Shown here in pieces: positions 46,226 through 54,084 of a stretch of DNA of 64,000 nucleotides. Both the position numbers and the translations under genes were made by a program. How positions within the stretch are numbered: position 1 is the first letter of the stretch; every line of letters starts with the position of its first letter. This DNA is from VAZQ01 sp963816745 (GTDB lineage: Bacteria; Pseudomonadota; Alphaproteobacteria; Rhizobiales; Xanthobacteraceae): contig CAWFLQ010000006.1 in the NCBI GenBank assembly GCA_963816745.1, positions 434,001-498,000 on the forward strand, read 5' to 3'. The notes below the pieces were generated by a model. That model was not told the DNA's origin, made no database searches, and saw nothing but the letters and a program-made list of their open reading frames with translations.

Positions 46226-46948
46226 TCAGAATTTGTAGTTCACGCCGACCTTGGCGATCTGCTTGACCTCCTTGATCGTGACGCGCTCCGTTCCCGTGAA
46301 GCACACCCCGCCATTACATTCGGTCACGGCGAGATTCACGATCTTGTTGCCGTAGTCGAGATAGTTGTATTCGAACTTTGCGGTCCAATTGTCGGTGAGC
46401 GCGTATTCGAAGCCGGCGCCGATCAGGACGCCGGTGAATGTCGCGTCGCCGCGTGCGGTGTTAGTGAAAGGTCCATCTATTTCGTTCGCGGCGTAGTCGA
46501 ACTTGCCCCACACAGCTCCCAGCTTGCCGTAGACGAAGGCGCGGTCGAAAGCGATGCCCGAGCGCACTGAAATGGCGCCGTCCCAGCGATTGCGCGAGCT
46601 GGATTCGCCGGTGAAAGTCCCATCAAAATCAGTATCGCGGTCACGCAGGCCGGACGCCCAGTATTCGCCCTCGACGCCGATGACGAACTGCTTCCACTGA
46701 AGGTTACATCCGGCCTGCGCGCCGCCGAGCGCGCCGACGCCGCCGAACGTCCCCTGGCTGACAAAGTCCGACGACTGCTTCCCGCCGCCCGCATGGACGC
46801 CGAGATAGCAGCCGGTCCAATTGAAGACCGGCGGCGGCGCCGCGGCCTTGACCGCCCTGGCCGTCAAGTCCGCCGCGTTCGCGGAAGCACCCATCAACAG
46901 GGGCGCCGCCGCCGCCAGCCCGAAGATCGAAGTGAGAAACTTAGCCAT
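46226..46948 (-). CDS. outer-membrane beta-barrel protein, paralogue 2
   Basis: 240-residue close paralogue of the gene at 44733-45473. The signal peptide and most strands are the same (FNWTGCYLGVHAGGG, VIGVEGEYWASG, YGKLGAVWGKFDY, TAKFEYNYLDYGN, KVGVNYKF). Differences cluster in predicted surface loops: around QSSDFVSQG, the DFDGTFTGESS loop, YAANEIDGPFTN and the CNGGVCFTG loop. That pattern fits barrel paralogues diverging in exposed parts. Start at 46948. Confidence 0.9.
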   Translation of the reverse strand: MAKFLTSIFGLAAAAPLLMGASANAADLTARAVKAAAPPPVFNWTGCYLGVHAGGGKQSSDFVSQGTFGGVGALGGAQAGCNLQWKQFVIGVEGEYWASGLRDRDTDFDGTFTGESSSRNRWDGAISVRSGIAFDRAFVYGKLGAVWGKFDYAANEIDGPFTNTARGDATFTGVLIGAGFEYALTDNWTAKFEYNYLDYGNKIVNLAVTECNGGVCFTGTERVTIKEVKQIAKVGVNYKF

Positions 46949-47029
46949 TATCATCCCCCTGAGTTGTGCCCTGAGCGCGGCAGCGCGGATCCCGGAGCGG
47001 CATCCGTGCTGCGAACTCTGCGCGCGGAC

Positions 47030-47125
47030 CATGGCGCAGGCCCCGCTTCGCCGTCATGAAGCCGGCGTCCCGAATCGATGCAAAGCGTAGGGCCGAGGTC
47101 CCGGCAGGAGCCAATGGCGACTTGG
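47030..47125 (-). repeat. leader-like dispersed element, copy 5 (upstream of omp paralogue 2)
   Basis: Minus-strand core GATTCGGGACGCCGGCTTC then ATGACGGCGAAGCGGGGCC, about 105 bases upstream of the start. Part of the duplicated block. Confidence 0.8.
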
Positions 47126-47254
47126 GTGTTGCTCAAAAGGAACACGTGCAATTGGCGGCGCATGATTTTTTTTGAAGAGCGGTATTCACGCTCGCACAGT
47201 GAGTTGCAGACGCGCGTGAGCGCACTTGTGGCGAGTTGCGGACGCGCGAGCAGC

Positions 47255-47453
47255 AAACTCGGTGTGCTCCCTCCCCCCTTGTGGGGGAGGGTTGGGGAGG
47301 GGGGTGATGCAGCGGAGAATGGTGGCGCCACCTGCAAACAATTGCACCACCCCCACCCCTAACCCCTCCCCACAAGGGGGAGGGGAACACACCGAATGTG
47401 CGGCGCCTGCGCCCCTCACCCCACCCCTCTCCCCGCAAGAACGGGGAGAGGGA
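47255..47453. repeat. composite palindromic repeats between omp paralogue 2 and hydrolase gene
   Basis: First unit: CTCGGTGTGCTCCCTCCCCC (about 47258) paired with GGGGGAGGGGAACACACCGA (to about 47395). Second unit: CCCCTCTCCCCGCAAGAACG with GGGGAGAGGG (about 47424-47453). Both belong to the same kind of GC-rich palindromic element as 34792-34944. Confidence 0.85.
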
Positions 47454-47524
47454 GCAGATCGAGTGCGTGGCGCTCGCTGGCAGCCTCGGAGAGATCGATG
47501 GACAATTGGTCCGTCAGACCGGCG

Positions 47525-48379
47525 TCAATGTTTGGCGATCCATCCTGCGATCGCGTTGACCACCTCTGATTCCATGCCGAAGAACCCGTGCGGCGTGCGC
47601 GCCATGCAGGGGCTTTTGGATAGCGAAGGATTCCCTCCAGTGAAGATCCTGTGCTCCTTTGCCGAGGCGCCGGTGAGGGCCGCCATCAGCTTGCCCCCGG
47701 CCGCGGCACTGCCTGGACTGCAGGGGCAGCGGTCATCGCGATGGGAGGCCGCCAGCACCGGGACACGGATCGCATTGAGAGATGCGAAATACACGGTCCT
47801 GCCGCAAAGGCCCGCAACGAGCGTCGTCTGCGTCGACGTGAGCACGACCCCATCGGGGCGCGGCTCCGACTGGGCGAGCCGAGCAGCGACGCCGGCGGCG
47901 GAGATCGTGCCGCTGCTGGTGCCCACGAGCCACACAGGACCTCCGATCCGGTCCCTCAAGACGGCGATCACGCGCGCGACGTCCTGCGCATGCTGTGCGG
48001 AGAGACGAATGTCGCCGTTCAACCCTTTGCCTCGCAGGTCGGAGGCGACATCGAGCGCGGCCACCGCAAGGCCCGCGCTCGCGAAGTGATTGCGAGAACG
48101 GATCAGGAAGTTGAGGGAGAGATCGGTCCCGATTTCCCCCGACGGCCGCAAGGCGAGAACGCCGTTGCCGCCCGCAAACAAGATCACCGTTGCGCGGGGC
48201 CGCTCGCTGCCCCTGATCTCGAGGTACTTCATGGTCACGCCCGGCCGCACAGCGACGGTGACCACCTCCGTCCTGAGCTGCGCGCCGGCGGGACCAGCGA
48301 GAACCGTCAGCAGCAGCGCGATTCCTGCTCCATTGGCAAGCAGCGTCAGTCCCAGAAACCTGAATTGGAAACCCCTCAT
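47525..48379 (-). CDS. exported alpha/beta-hydrolase
   Basis: 284-residue hydrolase with an N-terminal signal peptide (LGLTLLANGAGIALLLTVLAGPAGAQ read in part; cleavage near AGAQL). Fold features: VILFAGGNGVLAL (oxyanion-side loop with GGNG), LDVASDLRGKGL, nucleophile elbow VGTSSGTISA with Ser, VPVLAASHRDDRCPCSP with the acid, and HGFFGME with the His. Substrate unknown; ester or peptide hydrolysis in the periplasm is a family-based guess. Start at 48379. Upstream is a remnant of an omp leader and signal-peptide region. Confidence 0.82.
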   Translation of the reverse strand: MRGFQFRFLGLTLLANGAGIALLLTVLAGPAGAQLRTEVVTVAVRPGVTMKYLEIRGSERPRATVILFAGGNGVLALRPSGEIGTDLSLNFLIRSRNHFASAGLAVAALDVASDLRGKGLNGDIRLSAQHAQDVARVIAVLRDRIGGPVWLVGTSSGTISAAGVAARLAQSEPRPDGVVLTSTQTTLVAGLCGRTVYFASLNAIRVPVLAASHRDDRCPCSPGSAAAGGKLMAALTGASAKEHRIFTGGNPSLSKSPCMARTPHGFFGMESEVVNAIAGWIAKH

Positions 48380-48454
48380 AGCATCCCCATGCTGGTAGTC
48401 ATCTTGATAGTCATCCTCGGCACGCAACTGTTGCTCGGCCCGATTCGCCGTCAC

Positions 48455-48501
48455 CCCGAAGATCGAAAATCGAAGATCGAAGTGAGAAACTTTGCCGTTA
48501 T
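48455..48501 (-). pseudogene. remnant of a third omp 5' end
   Basis: On the minus strand ATAACGGCAAAGTTTCTCAC then TTCGATCTTCG corresponds to the first codons of the omp genes (Met-Ala-Lys-Phe-Leu-Thr-Ser-Ile-Phe), with ATG changed to ACG and a short duplication of ATCTTCGATTTTCG. Leader element copy 6 is directly upstream, just as in the omp genes. So the promoter, leader and start of a third copy remain here, now in front of the hydrolase gene. Confidence 0.7.
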
Positions 48502-48514
48502 CGCCGCGCGGAAC

Positions 48515-48610
48515 ATTGCGGAGGCCGGCTTGGCCGTCATGAGGCGGGTGTCCCGCATCGATCACGGATGGTGCATGGCGTAGGACCACGATCCCGGCAG
48601 GAGCCGGCGG
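48515..48610 (-). repeat. leader-like dispersed element, copy 6 (upstream of exported hydrolase)
   Basis: Minus-strand CGGCTCCTGCCGGGATCGTG, then GATGCGGGACACCCGCCTC, ATGACGGCCAAGCCGGCCTC and CGCAATGTTCCGCGC. Continuous with the omp remnant at 48455-48501. About 140 bases upstream of the hydrolase start. Confidence 0.8.
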
Positions 48611-49310
48611 CATTCCGGGTCGTTACGAACCCGGGATCGCCGATGCCGGCCTCGTGACTAAAGCCTCGTGACTTAAGCCTCGTGACTAATGCCCTGTGAA
48701 GCTCCGCGCGAGCTCTGTGAAGCATGCGCTGATTTGGTGGGGTCGAATGGGAGGTATCCAGATGGCTCGCACGACAGGGTGACTCGACTACCGCCAGTGG
48801 GATCCGGCACGCCGCGGCGAAATACGCGGAGAAAAAAAATTGCGTCCCGGCTGCAAGACCTCCGACGCAAGAGGTCGAGTCCGATCAGCCGGGACGCCAC
48901 CTTTCCCGCGGGAACAGGGGATACTGTTGTTCACGGGAGAGATGTTCCAGTCGTGTCGATCCGCGGGATTGGGGGCGTTCGATCACGCACGTTCTCGCGC
49001 ATCCCCGATCCGTCGTCATGAGCACGATGTCCCACGCGTGGGACGAATCACGCCCGCCAGCGCGCCGTGGGCGGGACAAGTGCCCCAATCGGCACCATGG
49101 GCGCCCTATGCGCCGGCGAGCGCTTCCGGCACGACATGAGGCTGCCGCGATGGGGCGCGCCCTGCCGAATCGCGCGGACCTTTGCGCTCTGAAATTATTT
49201 TCCTAAATCCCCTCGCCCGGTACCATCGAATGGCTGCGCGTTAACCATCTGTAAACCATGCGGCTACGACATTGCAGGAGAACCATGTCTGAGGTCCGTG
49301 AGGTAAGCGC
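48611..49310. other. long intergenic region
   Basis: About 700 bases without a supported gene. It contains a short direct repeat (GCCTCGTGACT at about 48650, 48663 and 48677), the long-form repeat copy B, and the CCGGCGAGCGCTTCCGGCAC block shared with 32772-32800. The last 120 bases (49190-49300) are AT-richer and probably hold the promoter of the next gene. Confidence 0.55.
48835..49055 (-). repeat. leader-like dispersed element, long form copy B
   Basis: Diverged copy of 40418-40625: GTCCCGGCTGCAAGACC, GTCCGATCAGCCGGGACG, CGGGAGAGATGTTC, GGGCGTTCGATCACGC and TCGTCATGAGCACGATGTCCCACGC in the same order. No minus-strand gene follows directly; the nearest is the hydrolase about 450 bases on. 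Confidence 0.75.
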
Positions 49311-49724
49311 ATGGCAGACCAGGATGAAGCCAAGACGAAAACCATCGGCTACCTTCCCATGGAGAAGGTTCAGACGTTGAAGGGCTGGAGTGAGTACCTC
49401 GAGAAATCAACTCAGCTTTCCAGCCTGAGGATCGAAACCCAAAAAGCGAAGAACTCCGTAAGAGACGCCTTGCGGCAACGGCTCGATGAAACGTGCGAGA
49501 TCGACTTTGCCACCGATGGTGACAGGGTCAGGATTTTTCAGGTCTTTCGCAAACAGCAGCAAGGGCGGCGGACGAGAACTTTGGACCTGTCATCGTCTTT
49601 TCGTGAAGAGCCGTCCGAAAGGACATTGGACACGCGTAGGCTGCCACCCGACGAGCTTACGGCCAACCTGGACCCCCTTACGGAGCGCCTGACGTCACTG
49701 CTGCGAGAGAAGATGGCACGGTAG
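49311..49724 (+). CDS. hypothetical cytosolic protein (137 aa)
   Basis: Unknown. Hydrophilic, highly charged, with helical N-terminal half (MEKVQTLKGWSEYLEKSTQL) and a strand pattern in CEIDFATDGDRVRIFQVF. No signal peptide or membrane segment. Codon use is less GC-rich than neighbours (for example AAA, AGG and TCA codons), which hints at acquisition. A GAGG lies upstream of the ATG. No family recognised and no operon partner. Confidence 0.65.
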   Translation: MADQDEAKTKTIGYLPMEKVQTLKGWSEYLEKSTQLSSLRIETQKAKNSVRDALRQRLDETCEIDFATDGDRVRIFQVFRKQQQGRRTRTLDLSSSFREEPSERTLDTRRLPPDELTANLDPLTERLTSLLREKMAR

Positions 49725-49766
49725 CCGCGGGCACCGTTCGTGTCACCGAGAGGGGAACGAAGGCTT

Positions 49767-50294
49767 TCACTCCACCCTCTTCAGTACGCCTTCGATGACC
49801 CGCACTTTCTCGGAGCCGCCGCCGGTCGTTCCGTCCTCGTCCCCGAAGTACGTGCTCGCCCGGCTTATCACCCGCACCCATAGTCCTTGATTGGTCAACG
49901 CGTATTCGCGCTGCTCGGTGACGTAGCGCCGGTCCGGATATCCTTCGCTCGCGCCCTCGAACCCGAGGTGGAGCACGTATGAGACCGCGCGCGGCCGCTT
50001 GACGACCGAATTCACAGCCACCGTCGTCACGCCTCCGCCCGGCGGTACGAACTGGATTTTCCCGGGAGCAGTCAACTCAATGGCCCGGACCAGTCCGTTG
50101 TTGCTCGGGTACTCGAACAGGACATAGCCGTCCTCGTTGAAGGCAGTCGTCAACTCGCCCACCCGGCCGTCGAGCGTACCTCGCCAGTGGCCGGTCAGGT
50201 CCGCCGCGCGTGCCGGCGACACCAGGGACAGAACGACGAGTGCCGTCAGGGCAGCCGCGAGCCTCAGGCCGATACCAAGGCCTTTTCTCCTCAT
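49767..50294 (-). CDS. exported protein of unknown function (175 aa)
   Basis: Starts at 50294 with MRRKGLGIG and a signal peptide core (LAAALTALVVLSLVSPARA). The mature part begins ADLTGHWRGTLDGR, a pattern often seen at the start of small periplasmic lipocalin-like or DUF-type beta-barrels, followed by alternating strands (GYVLFEYPSNN, GKIQFVPPGGG, AVSYVLHLGF). Ligand unknown. Convergent with the hypothetical gene at 49311. Confidence 0.75.
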   Translation of the reverse strand: MRRKGLGIGLRLAAALTALVVLSLVSPARAADLTGHWRGTLDGRVGELTTAFNEDGYVLFEYPSNNGLVRAIELTAPGKIQFVPPGGGVTTVAVNSVVKRPRAVSYVLHLGFEGASEGYPDRRYVTEQREYALTNQGLWVRVISRASTYFGDEDGTTGGGSEKVRVIEGVLKRVE

Positions 50295-50474
50295 AGTTTT
50301 CGCGAATGCGCTCGAAGCCAAAAGCGGGGGCATGGCCGTCTCCATTGCCTGGGGTTGCCCAACACCCATACGCTCGTTGACCGGCGTCGTGTGTGCGGCG
50401 CCTCACACTTCGTCACGACAAACTTTTGCGCTTTATTCTAGAGCGTGGGGCGCGTCGTGCGCCTCGGGGCGTCT

Positions 50475-52373
50475 CTACTGACGGTTCCCCGTTTTCGCGG
50501 CCCGTTCGGCATCCCACCACCAGACGGTTGGAAATGCCGAGCCACCGTACTCGGGCAACGGATCGGGCCGGCCGAAGCGGTCCCAGCGCGCCGCCCACAC
50601 TTTGTCGTGGGCAAATTGCGGCACCACGTAGTGGCTCCACAGCAGGACACGGTCGAGCGCCCTCGTGGCCGCCACCAGCTCGCCACGGCTCTTGGCGAAA
50701 ATCACGCGCTCGATCAGGGCATCGACCGCGGGATCCTTGATGCCGATGTAATTGCGCGAGCCAGGCGTATCGGCCGCTTTGGAGCTCCACAAGTCGCGTT
50801 GCTCGTTGCCGGGCGAGAGGGCCTGCGGCCAGGTGGCGACCATGATATCGAAGTCGAAGGTACGCAATCGATTGTCATATTGGATATCGTTGACACTTCG
50901 TACGGTGACGTCGATGCCGAGACGAGCAAGGGAAGGCTTGTAGAAGTTGATGACGCGTTCGGCCCCCGACGGATCGCTCATTGGGCTGAGAATCTCGACG
51001 CTCAGCACCTCGCCGGTCCGCGAGTTGGTCTGCTTGTGATCGCGCACCTCGTAGCCCGCCTCCCGCATGAGGCGCATCCCCTCGCGCAGATTGGCGCGCA
51101 TGTTCTCGGATGTGCCGGCGACCGGATTGGCATACGGGGTGGTGAAGACTTCGGGCGGCACCTTGCCGCGCAGCGGCTCCAGGATTTTGAGCTCCTCACC
51201 CTGCGGCAGTCCGGAGCTGGCCAGCTCGGTGCCCTCGAAGTAGCTGTCGATCCGCTTGTATCGATCGTGGAAGAACTGCTTGTTCATCTCCTCGAAGTCG
51301 AAGGCGAAATTGAACGCGCGGCGCACTCTTGCATCCTTGAACTTGTCGCGCCGCGTGTTGAAGGCGAAGGCCCGCATGATCCCCCGGTCGCGCTGGGGGA
51401 ATTCCTCGAGGATGACCCGCTTCTCCTTGACCGCGGAAAAATCGTAAGCCATTGCCCAGTTCTTGACACTGTTCTCGGTGCGCCAGTCCACATGGTCGGC
51501 CTTGAAGGCCTCCAGCGCGACCGTGGGATCACGGAAATACTCGTGGCGAATTTCGTCGAAGTTGTCGCGCCCGACATTGACGTTCAGATCCTTGGCCCAA
51601 TAGTCCTGCACGCGCCCGAAAACCAGCGAGCGGCCGGGGACGAACTCCTTGATGCGGTAGGCGCCATTGCCGAGCGGAGGCTCGAGCGTGGTTGCGCCGA
51701 TGTCGCGCTTCTTGCCCGCCGCGTCGGTCCCTTCCCACCAGTGCTTGGGCAGTATCCTGAGTTGTCCGAGGATCACCGGCATTTCCAGATTGCCGGGCGC
51801 ATCGAGAGTAAAAGTGACCTCGCGCTCGCCACTCTGCTCGACCCTCACGACGTGGCGGTAAAAGGCGCCGATAAAGGGGTTGTGTTTTTTGTAGGCCTCG
51901 AAGGAAAAGATCACGTCCTCGACCGTAATCGGCGTGCCGTCGTGGTGGCGAGCGGCGGCGCGCAAGCGAAAGGAGCTGGATGCAAAGTTCGGCGGATAAC
52001 TGACCGCTTCGGCGATCAGCCCGTAATAGGCCGACGCTTCGTCGAGCGATTGCGCCATCAACGTGTCGCAAATCGTGCCGGCCCCCGCAGCGAACAACCC
52101 CCTGGCCCCCGCGATGACCTGGTTGAAGTTGTCGAAAGTGCCCAGCGCCATCAAGCGTACCGCTCCCGCTTTCGGCGCCTGCGGCTTGACGTAGCCAAAA
52201 TGCCTGAAGCCGGGCGGATATTTGAGGTCGCCGAACAGCGACAGACCGTGCCGCCACCGCGGCTCGGAGTTTTGCGCGCGCGCCGGTGCTGCGGACAATG
52301 GCGCGTGGCCGAACAAGGGGGAGACGGCGGCGAGCGCGCCGGTGCGAAGGATAGAGCGACGGGTCAGACGCAA
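50475..52373 (-). CDS. ABC transporter substrate-binding protein, family 5 (YejA-like)
   Basis: 632-residue extracellular solute-binding protein. N-terminal Tat-like signal TRRSILRTGALAAVSPL with cleavage near PARAQ. Family features: GYVKPQAPKAGAVRLMALGTFDNFN (read as YVKPQAPKAG and LGTFDNFN), YPPNFASSSFRLRAAARHHDGTPITVEDV (read as DGTPITVEDVIFSFE) and PPLGNGAYRI. This matches the YejA/microcin C or murein-peptide-type group. No permease or ATPase genes adjoin it, so it may work with a transporter elsewhere. Confidence 0.92.
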   Translation of the reverse strand: MRLTRRSILRTGALAAVSPLFGHAPLSAAPARAQNSEPRWRHGLSLFGDLKYPPGFRHFGYVKPQAPKAGAVRLMALGTFDNFNQVIAGARGLFAAGAGTICDTLMAQSLDEASAYYGLIAEAVSYPPNFASSSFRLRAAARHHDGTPITVEDVIFSFEAYKKHNPFIGAFYRHVVRVEQSGEREVTFTLDAPGNLEMPVILGQLRILPKHWWEGTDAAGKKRDIGATTLEPPLGNGAYRIKEFVPGRSLVFGRVQDYWAKDLNVNVGRDNFDEIRHEYFRDPTVALEAFKADHVDWRTENSVKNWAMAYDFSAVKEKRVILEEFPQRDRGIMRAFAFNTRRDKFKDARVRRAFNFAFDFEEMNKQFFHDRYKRIDSYFEGTELASSGLPQGEELKILEPLRGKVPPEVFTTPYANPVAGTSENMRANLREGMRLMREAGYEVRDHKQTNSRTGEVLSVEILSPMSDPSGAERVINFYKPSLARLGIDVTVRSVNDIQYDNRLRTFDFDIMVATWPQALSPGNEQRDLWSSKAADTPGSRNYIGIKDPAVDALIERVIFAKSRGELVAATRALDRVLLWSHYVVPQFAHDKVWAARWDRFGRPDPLPEYGGSAFPTVWWWDAERAAKTGNRQ

Positions 52374-52766
52374 GGAAACCTCCGGGAAGCCAGGGGCCGA
52401 CTGCGTTGACCTATGGATCGTTTCCGATTTTGGTTAGCTCCCGGCTGACGAGCGGCTGATGAATGCGCGATCAAGCTACAATCTTCACCTAGCTAGGTGC
52501 CGCCGCCAAGATAGAGCGTACCAAAGTACGTTTCCCCAAGCCGCCAGCGATCATGTGCCAACTTAGAGGAGCGGACAAGCCCTGCCCCTGCTGAACCCCC
52601 CGTAGGCAGTTAGTCCTTCTGTCGTTGAAGATAGCAGCCCTCGAATTTGCCGAGAGCGACCTTGCCTCTGGCGGCTTTGGCATTTGACTTTTGCCATCGG
52701 AAAATAAAGAAATGAGGTAGAAATCTTATTAGTGCGGGCCACTAATTAAATCGCGAGGCTGCGGCC
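52374..52766. other. intergenic region between binding protein and Fic genes
   Basis: About 393 bases. The half next to the Fic gene (52670-52760) is clearly AT-richer than the window average and holds a palindromic operator candidate. A 64-residue frame on the minus strand (52489-52683) is not convincing as a gene. Confidence 0.5.
52728..52746. promoter_or_regulatory. candidate operator of the fic gene
   Basis: Perfect inverted repeat ATTAGTG-CGGGC-CACTAAT, 20 bases before the Fic start codon, extended by TT/AA on the outside. Fic proteins with a C-terminal winged HTH are expected to bind such sites and regulate themselves. Binding is inferred. Confidence 0.5.
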
Positions 52767-53957
52767 ATGGCTGACGAAAGCCCGAGACTGGGCCGATTCA
52801 TTGTCACCGCCGCAGGCGGCGAGAACGTCAGCGCCTTTGTGCCGCCGCCACTTCCGCCCAATCCGCCCATCGACATGAAAGACCTCGTGTCGCACCTCAG
52901 CGATGCCGACCGCGCCTTGGGACGTCTGGACGGCATATCGCAGCTCCTGCCGAACAAGGAGCTCTTCTTATACATGTACGTCCGCAAAGAGGCCGTGCTG
53001 TCGTCGCAGATCGAGGGCACCCAATCCACGCTTTCGGATCTGCTTCGGGCCGAAGCGGGCCAATTCGAAGCGCAGAATTTCGACGACATCACCGAAGTAT
53101 CGAACTACGTAGAAGCCATGAACTACGGAGTGGAGCGGATGAACACGCTTCCGCTCTCGCTCCGCCTGATCCGCGAGCTGCACGAAATCCTTCTCAAGAA
53201 GGGCCGCGGCGCCGGAAAGGATCCCGGCCAGTTCCGGCGAAGCCAAAACTGGATCGGAGGCTCGCGGCCCGGGAACGCGGTCTACGTGCCTCCTCCTCCG
53301 CTCGAGATGGAAGCCTGCCTCGACGCCTTGGAGAAATTCATTCACAGCGAGGCTCGCGACCTGCCGCCATTGATCAAGGCTGGTCTGGTCCACCTGCAGT
53401 TCGAATCCATCCATCCCTTTCTGGACGGCAACGGCCGCATCGGCCGCCTGCTCATCACGCTGCTTCTGTGTGCCGAGGGCATCCTCAAGGAGCCGCTCCT
53501 CTATCTCAGCCTCTATTTCAAGACGAAACGCGCGGACTACTACCGCCTCCTGCAGGAGGTGCGCGAACGCGGATCTTGGGAGACGTGGCTGGAATTCTTC
53601 CTCGACGGCGTCGCCGAGACGGCAAACGACGCGGTCGCGACCGCGACCAAGATTTCGGAGCTTCTCGAAGCCGACCTTCAGCGGATAAAGGCCGGCGGCA
53701 AACTGACCGGGTCCGTGCAACAGGTCTTCGAGCTCATGAAGAAAAATCCCTATCTGACCGCAGCGGCCACGGTCAAGAAGACCGACCTGAGCCTGCCGAC
53801 CGTAAACTCGGCTCTTGCTACGATGGAGGAACTCAAAATCCTCAGGGAGATCACTGGCCGCAAGCGCGACCGCGTCTACGAATACGACGCGTACATGTCG
53901 ATCCTTCAGGACCGGCCGAAACCGGGGGCGGCCCAGCCAGGCATGGCCGACGAGTAA
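52767..53957 (+). CDS. Fic family protein with C-terminal winged HTH
   Basis: 396-residue Fic enzyme, probably transferring AMP or another nucleotide phosphate to a protein. The inhibitory motif SSQIEG (79-84) is in an N-terminal helix, so it is a class II, self-inhibited Fic. The active-site motif HPFLDGNGRIGR (216-227, His216) is complete, with a flap including NWIGGSRPGNAVYVPPPP. The C-terminal part (about 310-380: LMKKNPYLTAAATVKKT, LPTVNSALATMEELKIL, KRDRVYEYDAYM) is a winged helix. A GAGG lies before the ATG. No separate antitoxin is adjacent, as expected when inhibition is internal. It could be housekeeping rather than a toxin. Confidence 0.93.
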   Translation: MADESPRLGRFIVTAAGGENVSAFVPPPLPPNPPIDMKDLVSHLSDADRALGRLDGISQLLPNKELFLYMYVRKEAVLSSQIEGTQSTLSDLLRAEAGQFEAQNFDDITEVSNYVEAMNYGVERMNTLPLSLRLIRELHEILLKKGRGAGKDPGQFRRSQNWIGGSRPGNAVYVPPPPLEMEACLDALEKFIHSEARDLPPLIKAGLVHLQFESIHPFLDGNGRIGRLLITLLLCAEGILKEPLLYLSLYFKTKRADYYRLLQEVRERGSWETWLEFFLDGVAETANDAVATATKISELLEADLQRIKAGGKLTGSVQQVFELMKKNPYLTAAATVKKTDLSLPTVNSALATMEELKILREITGRKRDRVYEYDAYMSILQDRPKPGAAQPGMADE

Positions 53958-54084
53958 CCTTCAACTTGGTCATCGGCGTATTCGCTGCCACGAAAATCAA
54001 GCGCTGTTGTACGAGTTGCCTTCGCTGCTTTCGGTTTGGCCCGCGGTCTGAAAGCAAGATACGATATATCATCTCTGATTTAAT

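Noticed and set aside
34792..47453. CRISPR-like arrays suggested by recurrent GC-rich palindromes
   Set aside because: The units are large palindromes without regular spacers of equal length, and no cas genes are present.
50445..52409. Long plus-strand open frame (654 codons) opposite the YejA-like gene
   Set aside because: Antisense shadow of a conserved binding protein; no ribosome binding site or domain.
52489..52683. 64-residue minus-strand open frame before the Fic gene
   Set aside because: No ribosome binding site, no protein-like pattern and no similarity to a known antitoxin.
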